From: Homalodisca vitripennis
Taxonomy: Eukaryota; Arthropoda; Insecta; Hemiptera; Cicadellidae
Assembly (NCBI RefSeq): GCF_021130785.1
Contig: NC_060214.1
Span: forward strand, 107,544,001-107,608,000
Direction: 5' to 3'
Length of the DNA stretch: 64,000 nucleotides
Shown here: piece after piece, positions 11,206 through 23,200 of the stretch
How the letters are laid out: every line of letters starts with the position of its first letter
Position numbering within the stretch: the stretch's first letter is position 1
Translations under genes and position numbers: made by a program
The notes under the pieces: model-generated
What the model was told of the DNA's origin: nothing
What the model saw: the letters and a program-made list of their open reading frames with translations, nothing else
Database searches by the model: none

Positions 11206-14200
11206 CAGACAGACAGACAGACGGGAAACTGAGCATCGGAGACCCATGTTCATATGGTGAAATATGTTTGTCTTGACCTGAGCTATAATGTGGTATACAC
11301 TTGTCAGAGAGTTACAGGATACTCTGTATATTGTAACAGGGAATTCCTAAAAAATACACCATGTTCTACAATGGAATCCTATTCAGTTATTGCTCTAAGT
11401 TATAAAACAATAAAGCCATCATTTTGTTATACTTTCTCTCCCATATAAATTTAGTAAAAGAGAAAGTATTTTAAAATTGTGTACTGTAGCTAGTCAAGTA
11501 TTGGTATATTTAACAGTATTAGCCCCATGTGTCTATGTTACTCTACAACAAGAGTAAATATCCTTACAAAACTTCTCACTGGACTGACAGTGTTAATAGT
11601 CAAATTTGATTTTTTTTAGTGTAAAATTTTACTAAAAATAGGTTATTACCTATCTGTTAAACGCCATTCCTACGAGTGATGCAACATGTTGGGGCATGAC
11701 AGTGCCATTTTCAGGAATGCAAATAATAAAAATGAATTAAAAATTACATCAATTAGTGGTCTTATCAATTCATACAAAAATAAACAAACAAAACAGGTCA
11801 CAAAATGTTTATATGAAAAGCACATGTAAATCGGTTAAGGTAAAGAAAATTGAATGGGCGCATGGTCATATTCGTGTCCACGGAATAGCTACAATTGGAC
11901 TCCAAAAAATTCTCTTTTGCCTAAAAATCCAGTTTTTAAGACTAGTGAATTAGATTTACCATCTATTTAACCCAATAAAATGGTTAAAGTAACGTAAACC
12001 ACATTTAAATAAAATGTTTTTATTGGTTTTGATTAAAAAAATATAAATGCAACAAACTTTGAGGAATTCTGAATTTTCAGTGTGAGAACGGCAATATATA
12101 ATCCATATTCCATATAAAAAGGTCTGAAGAGATCCAAAAAAGTTAGCAACGAACTCTTCGCATTGTTTGGACAACAGAGACATCTAGACTAAAAAAATTT
12201 AATTTAGATGAAGAGGTGTTCCCATTGTCTCATCAGGTGCACAGCGGAAGGTACAATGGAGCTGGACTTAACATTCATATTTGAATCACCCTTCCTGCCC
12301 CCAACTACGTTGTGTTTTGACAGGTCATAAACTGTGGCTGGTTTATGTAACCTTTTCTTGTTTGCTTAGTTTTTCTGGCTCCTGAAGAAGTGGATAAATT
12401 CTATTCTAAAAATGTAGTCTGTTTTCAATGCCAAATGTCCAAAATCTTGTTATATTTTCAGATTACTCATTGTCAATAATAAGTTTTAAACAAAGAAAGG
12501 TTTCAAGAATGACTAAACTTTCTGTGAAATTTATTGTAAAAGGCAGGCAGGCAGGCAGCAGGTAGGCTGGGACTCCTTCTGAGGTAGCGTCTCTGCAACA
12601 AGCAGAGTGGCTACTGGTCATGTGTACGTCTAGCCCCAAGTGGGGCTATTGTTGCGTTAAGTCGTGGTGAGTTGTTAAATGTGTGGTTTAAAATTTCTGT
12701 CGCTTTCGAGTAGTCTGGTTGGTTGAGTAGTGAAGTGGTGAGTTAGTTGGTTCTTGTTGTTGTTCTTTCTTCTAGGGTGGGTCATCTAGTATGACTTTCA
12801 GTTGTGGGATTTTCCACGGGTGGAAGGCTTCCCTGGTTGCCCACTCACGGATGTGTTCCCACGGTGATTCAGCTGCCACTGCATACATGGCTCTCGCCTG
12901 GCCTGTGATGTATTCATGAAGGCTGGGTAGTCCTGCAGACCGTAGGACGACCGTGTTCCTGACGAACCATGGTGTGTTCGTCAGTTGGCGGAGCGTCCTG
13001 TTCTGGAAGGTTTATAGTGTCTTCCTGGTCTTGGAGGTGTAAAAATTGTCATGTTCTGAATTTTTATACTGTATTACTATAGAGATCTATAAAATTCTGT
13101 AACCATTGAAGAAAAGTGGATGATGTGTCACATGTTGTTTTTGTCTATTTAGAAGGCAGAACAGAGGTATAGCGATACTTTCAGCATGATTGGTTTCTGT
13201 AAACCCTTCTAATACTGCTACGGTGTGTGCTTAGGATTCTTCGATGTACTCCAGTACCACGAGGTGCTGCAGCGACTGTATGAGACATACGGCCCTATAG
13301 TGAGAGAGAAGATTGGATCTTCCACAGTAGTTCATGTGTTCGACCCGGACGATGCCAGGACCATCTACCGGAATGAAGGCAAGATGCCTTATGTTGTCCC
13401 TCTGCAGGAAACGGATAAACTGTACCGACAGAAGGCTGAAATGTCTCCGGGTCTTGGCAACACGTGAGTAATATTGAAAAGGCTTAAGTAACGATAATTT
13501 CAATAAAATTAACTCATACAAATCTTCAATCCTTTCTAATATATTGATTTTATCTTTCTTCCTGTTTATAAAGTTAGGGTTAACTTGATTTAGATGTGTT
13601 TATAATGAAATTGTTTGACAGATACAGCTATTTTGTGCTTATTATGAGATTGTTTGACAGATACAGCTATTTTGTGCTTATTATGAGATTGACAGATACA
13701 GCTATTTTGTACTTATTATAAGATTGTTTGACAGATACAGCTATTTTGGGTTGTTAAAACTTGTTTTATCTTGTGATAGTCAAATCATTAGCGTTTCAGT
13801 TATTATACCAGAGTTATTTAGCCAATATTATTAAAAAATTAACAATTGTAAAGGTTATATTCTTACAATTTATTCTATGAAATCTTCTAACTTAAGATTT
13901 AAAAAAAAATTTTATGGTATTAAAAAAATATTGGTTATTTTGAGTTGTTTTAAAACTAAATTTAAGTAGACTCTGGAGTACATACAATTGTCTAGAAAGA
14001 TATTTGGATACTACACAATATGTATACTTAAACAAAATACTTGTATTAGACAAAAATACTATTAAAATTATTTGTATATCCTCTGATTGTAATAAAAATT
14101 TCACTATTTGAACCAATGTTGTTAGAAACGGGGAGGAGTGGTATCGGCTAAGGGCTGCTGTGAGGCATCTCATGCTCAAGCCCCAAGACGTACAACAGTT

Positions 14201-17200
14201 CTTGCCCGGAGTGCGTGAAGTGGCTAAAGACCTTGTGGAAAGATTCCATGTTCTCCGAGATCAGTCTGGTTTTGTTCCCAACCTAGCCGTTGAGATCGGA
14301 AAATGGTCTCAAGAGTGTAAGTTTATATCTAATTTTGAAGAAGGAACCTAAAACCTTGTACAAAATTACATACCTATTTCAATATTTTTCAAAGTTTAAA
14401 AATCTTGCATTTATCAGAAATTAAACACATATTTCAAAAGAATAATTAAATAAAAGTAGTTGATGCAACCTGAAAGTGTTTTGAAACTAATCTAACAATG
14501 CACCACTCTGAGTTTTAAGTAAAGCTTTTGATTTTTCATTTGAAATTATTCTTATATGTGGAAACAATTGGAAATCATTATCCATGGATAATTATCATTA
14601 TCATTACCTAAGCCATGGAAAACAGTTTCTTTTTTAGTGGCTATCAATGACTTATCTAAAAATGTAAATGCTGTCACTAATATATGCTGATGACATAACC
14701 TTGATGATTAGAAATCATAATTAAATTCTCTTTAGGATAAGATGTACAATGGTGATGTACTTAGAACTTAAATTCTTCGGCTGCTAGAGTAAAAATTCTA
14801 AAATATTCAGATATAAAATTAAAACTAAAAAAACCAAGGTAGATTTCAGCATATTATAGTTATTTAATTTTCAAATCAAAATGTAAACATAACATTTTCA
14901 GCTGCAGGAGTCGTGTGTTTTGACAAGCGCCTGGGATATCTCAGCGATGGACCCCAGCAGGCTGTTATAGAAGAAATCATCAAGGCTAACAGAACAGTCT
15001 TTTATCTTTCGGGGCTTCTCAAGTTCTCACTTCCAATCTACAAATATATTCCAACACCGAAGTGGCGCAAACTGGTTGCAGCAGAGCACATTGTGGTCAG
15101 GTTGGTATAAATGTTATCTATAATTTACATCTTTTATTCATAAAAGATAAAAGTCACTAATTCTTTAAAACAATCTACACAACTCCCTATATTACCTTGT
15201 TTCATTTGTAGGACAGCAAGAAAGAATACAGAAGAGGCGTTGCTAGCTGTCAGTAAACTTGCTGATAACAATCAGCTGACTGGCAAGAGGTTCAGTTTCC
15301 TGCTCTCTCTCATGGCTAAACGTGAGCTCAGCAAAGAGGATATCATTATCGTCATGTTATCACTAAACAGTGATGGCCTCAGCACGGTAGGTTGGCCCCT
15401 AATTGTAAATATTTAAATTAATGAAGCCTAGGTTTACCCAATGCTTTACGTTTATTAGATTATCAGATTATTTAAATGTATTCAAAATTTTCTGGACATT
15501 TGCCATTAGTGAAACAAAAAATCAGTAACACTACGTTTCGAGATCTGCAATCTGATCTCTTCTTCAGGTAAATATAACTAACCTAACACATAATTACAAA
15601 CTAGGTTAAAATAAACAAATCATACTAGAGTGTTGTGACACGCCTAAGTCAGGAATCACAACCACCATGTGTTGTGTGTAAACTTCACTAACTCTATTAA
15701 AACATGCACTTAAAAACTAAACACAACACTAATTTATACCTAGTTTATAATTATGTGTTAGGTTACTTATTTACCTGAAAAAGAGATCATATTGCAGATC
15801 TCGGAACGTAGGGTTACTCATTTTTTGTATCACTGAACGATGGCAAATGTCCGGAAAAATCCTGTTTCCTCCACAATCCATCCATTGTCAAAAGTAAACT
15901 TTAAACAAAGTATTCAAAAGTTGATCAGATACATTTTTTTGTTGCCAACTAAAGTTTATGAGTAAAAAATTAATAGGTTTTTAGAGTAAAGAAACATAAA
16001 AAATTAGGTATTTAATTTTTTTATGACTATTAATTATTGTTATCATGTAATGTTGGATGACGTAAAATACAATTTGGGTTTCATATATTTGATATTGCTT
16101 TGAGGTAAACAACAACTGAAAAAGTAAATTTAAAGAACAAAGCCAAATCAAAAGTTTTTTTATTCATATTGAAGTACAGAAATAGTGTCACAAGATAATT
16201 GAAATGTATTGTAAAATTTTAAAAATAGGGTTGAGAATCCCTCAACTTTCCAGGGAATGGAGGTTTACAAGGATTCATATTATTGTTTCTTTTTGGTTTT
16301 TTTAGGGAGTTTATAATGGCTTTTGAAGTTCCTACCTAAAAATCCACACAATATGAGTTTCAAATAATGCAGTAGTCAGGTCTCCAATTCCTATGATCTG
16401 TTTGAGTGTGTATAGGCTTTTGTAATGTATACTACATAGCTGATTAATATGAGCAGTCCGAGATAAACTAGAGATAATTATGACCCATGGAATTTTGGTT
16501 TGATCAACCAAGCTATCTTGTAGTGTGCAATTGATTTGCCCTGTTCTTCCAAAATGGCTAGTGTATTTTGAGAGGTCATTGGTAAAGAGAATGACCGATA
16601 GCTTAGCCAATAAAGATGTGTGCACGTCGGCTCCGTAATTTCACTTTCATTCACCGGGATTTATCTCATTGTTTGTAGTAAAAGTGTTACCGATGTACTC
16701 GGAATTTTATCCGTTACTTTTGCAGAAAGTCCTTTAAATCCATACATAAGGCGTGTAGCGATAAAATACGTTTTAAATATCGTATTTCATGCAGCGATCG
16801 CCGCCGCAGTTATGGTCCGGGTCCAAAGATAAGCCTGTCTCATTATCTGGTGGTACTGATAGGAAGCTTGTGTGGTCCTTATCTTCGTCGTCTGGCTCCG
16901 ATTGCTCAAAAACAACAACAATGTCTCCCATTGGAACTGACCAAGGCTACCAAGGTTGACGCGACTGTCATCGCCGACCTTGTCGGAAAAAATCTATCTT
17001 CAGGCGACGTTTTCCGCCAGCTTGAAGCCCGCAACACCTATGAGCTCAAAGGTGTCGAAGAGGCTCTACGGACCGCGCTGTCGTCATTCAATGATGTGGT
17101 AGGAAGGCTGCAGGAGCTGGTGGGCACCTTAACTGCGAGGCTGGAGGAGTTGGACGACCGGCTTCAGGGGCGCTGTAATGATATGGAGCAGTACAAGAGA

Positions 17201-20200
17201 CGCCAGAACCTTCGCATCTTCGGGGTGGAGGAGAAGACAGGGGAATATACCGCCCGTTTTTGTTTTGTGTGCGTGTGTGGATGGTCTGACCACAATGTCA
17301 CTGCCGCGAGTATCGCCGGCCGCTCGCTGCCTGTCTCTCCTCTGCTCGCCGCGCGGGTATTTGACTGTCCCGCCCCGGGCCAGCGCGCCTCTCCGCCCTC
17401 CCTATCCGCGCTTCTCTGCCGCTCTCTCACTCCCTATAATAAATCTCACAGCACACAATTGCACGGCAGCACACGTTACTGTATGGTCATATTGATGAAT
17501 TTCGTTCTAATTTTGATTCTCTTCATATTGACATTATCTTAATTTCTGGTACTTGGCTGAAGCCTGTTACAAGCGACAAACCGTTGAACTAGCTGGCTAT
17601 AGCCTTTTTAGGATCGACGTTTGTGCATTCGGATCGACGGTGGAGTCGCTGTTTTTGTCAGGTTTCACCTTTTTACTTCTATCATATTCTTATCCGACAC
17701 TACTAGGGATGGACGTCTAGAGTATATGTTTCTGGATGTTAGTGTAAACGGAAGTCATATTCTTTTAGATGTTTGTTATAAACCCCCAAATGTCGGGTAC
17801 CTTGCAGAATTTGAACTCACACGTACTTATGGCTCGTTACAGTTATGTCTTTATCATGGGAGACCAGAACTTTGACCTAATTGGACCTGCTACTTACGAT
17901 CAAACGTATTTAACTCTCCAACTGTTGTTCAACAAAATTTTGTCGGTCAAACATTCTCTTGCATAATCACTTATTACAATATATTCCGTGATGTAAACAA
18001 ATATTAACATATTTTGTAAGACTGTGTATTGTATTGTAAATTTGAATTTTTTCTGATTGGTACGCATTATTATATTTTATTTTATAAATTTGGTATTATT
18101 CCATATATTTAGACACAGTTTATGGTTTTCTAAAACTACATAAAATTTCCCAGCAAATGTAAACCATACATTTATAAATTTGGATATAATACTAGCTTTG
18201 AAAAACATTTTATACTTTGCTGTTTGAAAATTTTTCGCAACAGTTTTGAGTAATGACAAAATGAAACTTTTTTCGACTCTTCAAAAAAAAAAGTTATGGA
18301 ATTTATTTGACTGCTGCTGATTTTTTTTTTTTTTTTTTTTTAGTAAACTATAGTTTACTTCATTCTGAGTAATAAAATATGCAATATAACATGTATTCAA
18401 TTAAAACTGTATTAGTAAAACTTTTATTAGCAAACTCTTACATATACACCCTATTTTCACAATTTATGCGCATCGCTGCTTTTTGTTATATAGCGTTATT
18501 ATAGTTTCATAAATTTGTATAATGTATATAATGTTTTTCTGAACCTAGAAAAAATTTGACACAAAATGGCTATCTCACTTTTATAGTTTTCTTACTATAA
18601 CTTGGTTTGCTAGGTATGGTCCCCCCCCAAATTAAAAAAAAAAATTGTAAATTTTGAATTTCATGGAAAAAATTTTTTAGTAACAAGGCCAACTTTAAAT
18701 GCTAATATTATTATATGTTTAATTCTGAACACAAAAATATATACTTCTATATATATATTACTTTTAATTTATATTTTTAATAAATTTTTAAAAACTTGCA
18801 CGAGGCTCTAAAACATGCTGCCACTACAGGAAAAAACAACCGCCCTCTGGAGGGTTAACTGCAATGTTGCAATCTTGTAACCTGACTTTACTTCCACTTC
18901 AAGCTACTCACCATACTGCCACAATGGCTGTATGTCATGGCTGTCTCTGACCCGGCACATGTGGCACACCATGTACAACTTTCTGCCCCTGGACTTCAAA
19001 AGCATGATCTAATTTTTTTCTCCTATAAACTCCAAACCCAAAAATCTATGCCAAAAATCATTAAATACCGAAAATACAGAGACTTAGATCATGTTGCTCG
19101 TCTCACTCATGCTGCTGCTATGCCCTGGAATGAGGTTACTGCCGCCAATAACATGAATGACATGGTTATTCGTTTTAACTCTTTCCTTATCGATTTATTT
19201 GATAAACATGCACCGATTGTCACAAAAAGAATCTCTAAAGCTCCTGCCCCTTGGACAAACAGCAGCAAATCAGAAATACCAAAGTTAGGTTTTACCATAG
19301 AACTCTGTCTCAGTGACAGTTACAGTAATGATAATGGGCCTCTCCAACTCAGCTAAGCGTAAAAGGCGATTTGATTTGCATTGTTGTCCTCTTATTTTTG
19401 AGGCATAATGATAATTCTTCCTTTTGTTAAAGTTTTTGTCTGTCTTTCTTTGAAGTACTCAATTACAAAAAAAGATGTTTCTCCTTGGTCACTTTGATGT
19501 TATGCACCGCTTTCCAGATGTCTCCATTGCTTAGGCGACTATCAATAATGATTTGTCTGTAGTAGCCTGTTTTTGTTGTAGAATTCCTTTATTGTTTCAT
19601 TATGTTCTTGCATTTACGGGGAAATGGTGTGTTGTTATTTTCTTAAAGTAAGGGCAGGTTGTTTGTAATCATGTCAGGTTCCATTTTATTATTGTCATGT
19701 TATTTTGAAGAATGGCTTCACTTTTGCCATTTGGAGTGGCACAGTAAAGTGACTTTTTCCTTGTTGCTGTTTGTTTTGTTTTGTTTTTTTGCTTGCGGTA
19801 GGAATACTTCTAGTCTGATTCATCTGGGCTTGCACTACAGTGAGGAGGGGAGCTTCATTGTGGCTATTACCACCATGCAGAGTTGTTTATAGCTTTGCTA
19901 AGAAGATTTTATTTAAATTCTTGGACTGTAAATTCCAGCTGCTCCTGCCTAGTTTTTAATTGTCCTGTATCTAAATTGAATTATTTTTGTTTGTCCAGTT
20001 GGGCTTCCATTTCTGAAAGCTTTTGCAAAATATTTTCTATTTTTCTTCCTTAAGACTTAATTCACTCATCTTCACTCCAGCTCTAGTAGGTTTGGATTTT
20101 AGAAATGCAATTATTCCATCTAGTAATTTGTTTTTTTTTTCCAGTAATGGAGATCCAACTTTTGCAGCAAACAAGATTATCTATTTAAATTCTCATATTT

Positions 20201-23200
20201 ATTTTGTGAGGTGTGGTACACAGAGGGATATTCTTGTATGATGATTAGGTTCTTTATGAGGAGGTGTTTCTTTGGGTAACTGTGGAAGGCCATACTGCTG
20301 TTCTGTGTCTATAATGGCTTTATTAAATTTGTAGTTATTCATTGTCGATTTTGGGTAACCTATTGAGTTTCTTATTAGGCCAGTCTAGGCATTTAGATTG
20401 GAACCACTGATTGCAAGTCCATGTACATAAAATCTGCGTTTAACTCCAATTGTGCACACCTGGATGTTTTAGCTGAAGTAAAGTGAGTTGTTTGTAAAAG
20501 TCTGACTGCTTCCTAATAAGAATTTACAATGAAAATTACATTTTTTTGTACCAGGTATGACTGTTTCTGATGTTAAAAGGAATTTGTCATCTTGTTTTGC
20601 CATAATTCAAAATAGAGAATCACAAAGAATGTGCAACATTTAGAATTTTATACAATTCACTCACTGAAAAGCAATGCCAATACGTCATAAATAGGTATAA
20701 ATGTAGCTTGATTTGTTATTACAAAGCCATATCAAAATAAGTAATGTACTATAGACAAATATATTACTATGAATGCTTGTCACAATAGAAGCATTGAAGT
20801 CAGGTGCATGCACCAGCAGGGGTAGGTTAATGCTGTCTGTCTGACGTACTTGAAATGTCAGTGGTGTCACTGAATTATGTTACTGGCTATGTTTTGTTGT
20901 CAATATTTTTAATTGTGTTAAAAAAAGTGTTCTGTTACAAAGCTGAGAAAGTTTTTCTTCTCCATAAAAAAATCTATTTAATCACATCTCATGCAATTTA
21001 TCAAGAGCTGGTGTAATATATATTACCACGGCCTGTAAAATAGGTCAGTTTTGCGGCATTATTTATATTTTGAATATTTTATACCTTTATTATCATTTGT
21101 TTGTACATCGTTCATTTGTAAAGTCGGATGAGACTTACAGTTTCTTGTTATAGAAATGGTGAGTTTTGTTGCTTAAACCACTAAAGACTTCACATTTATT
21201 GGGAACACTTTCAGTGTCCACCATCTTTGATAACAATAATGCCAATGAACTGGTATGATGTCCAGTTCAGGTGTCAACAAAGTTTTGGTCTTCTTTGTTT
21301 ACTCTTAAAAACAGCAAATATACAAAATAGTTTTTAGATTACTGATGAGTCTTCAGTGTCTCTCTTAAAAATTGGTAACTCAGAGTATGGTTGGCATAAC
21401 AAGTTTTTAGTTCAATAAACTAAATACTTATGCAGCAGATAAAGTAATGAGCTAAGACGTCCTCTGGTTTTTGTACAAATAATTGTATTGCATTTTTCAG
21501 ACTGTACCTACAGTATTACATAACCTGTACTGTCTGGCCACAAACCCAGCTGTGCAGGAGAGAGCGTACCAAGAAGTACAGTCAGTGGTAGGGATGACTG
21601 ATGACATTACTTCAGCACATCTCGACAAGCTCAACTACATCAAGGCTATAGTCAAGGAGACATTCAGGTACGTAAGAAAGTGACACCGACCAAGATTGTC
21701 AGATGATTTTGTGTGCAAATGAATCACACAAAAATGGCATTTTAAAACACATCACTGCATTGTTGAGCCCCTTTGATGATTCAGTCAAAATAGTGCAGGA
21801 AGGAAAATTGTACTAACATACCTTCATCTAATATATGAAGATCACTACAATGTGGTTTAAATATTACCAAATTATTCATACGTTTGATTAATACTTGACT
21901 ATTGATAATGAAGGTTACATACCTTTCCATTGCCAATCGAACTTTTTACTTCGATGATTACTAGTTTCAGAAGCGCTGTACCATTGTCAAAATTAAAAAT
22001 AACACGAATATATAAAGAAAATCACGTGCAAAAAATATGTAACAAAATGAATAAATCAAATTTAATTTGTATGTATGGAGATCTGACTGATAGTACAGGA
22101 TTGTACATTATATTTTGGTTTAATAATGGTTGACATATGGTTCACTGCAACGAGACTGAAATATTTAAAGAATTTGAGAAGAATATTTTGACACTATGTA
22201 CAAGAAACCTAAATTTTAGTTGTCACCCCTTTTTGATACACAATTGTTTTCTTACTAAGAATATTTTGACACATTAATCCTTGTTTTCTATTTTTTTTTT
22301 CATAACTATTTCTTTAAGCCCCAGCCCATGCCACTGAGGTGTCTGCTCGAATCCCAGCCATAATAGATTGAAAATGCATTGAAAAAAGATTGAATATCAA
22401 TATATTCAATATCATATATATATCAGTATATACATATATATATATAGATATAGATATGTATAAAATAACAATTCTGAAATACCAATGTTGGCTAGCAATC
22501 GCATATTTTAATTTATTAACAAAGATTCATATTTTTAACAATAATTTCTTAATATCTAATCTATTATACATATATTAATCTATATTTTTTATGATAGTGC
22601 CAAAACAATTATTATCTAAAGAAATATTATTTTTTAGAAAGTTTTGGTTTTTTTTTGTTAAGAAGACAAACACTATTTCAGGCCCAAAACCGCATTAACT
22701 TTTATTAATATACTTAAAAATGAATTACAATACCATGTTACAAAAATCAATAAAATAACTATGATGGAAGTAAAATTAAAAAAAATATTTTAGTCACAGG
22801 GACAGAATCTGGTAATAAAAATAATACTAATTTTTAAAATATTTAATTTAAAAAGTTATTTTTTGTCTTTTTGGTTTTATAAATGTTGTTCCATTAATTT
22901 TAAAAGCATTTTGGTAAATAAGTACTGATAAAACTTGTATTAAGATTTTGTTATTCTGTAATATAGGCAAATTCTTCACTATTTATGGTTTTATCTTAAT
23001 TGATTGTTTTTTATTTACAGAATGTATCCAAATGGGACAGAAATTTCAAGGATTCTCCAAAGTGATCTCATTTTATCTAACTACCACCTTCCTCCTCAGG
23101 TAAACCGTCAACGAATTGTTCTTTTAGCTTTTGTTGCTCAAAATGTTGCACGTAACGGACTTGTTTATTCTAACTTTTTATCCTTTATTACAAAGGATTT

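Noticed and set aside
14160..14351. Unspliced reading of P450 exon 3 into its intron
   Set aside because: Conserved P450 sequence ends at 14316, where GTAAGT begins; the codons after it are intron.
17164..17430. 88-codon minus-strand frame rich in Arg/Glu/Ala
   Set aside because: Antisense to the GC-rich linker between ORF1 and the endonuclease of the retrotransposon at 16810-19360.
22335..22365. tRNA B-box-like GCTCGAATCCC
   Set aside because: No matching A box, cloverleaf or SINE body could be found around it.
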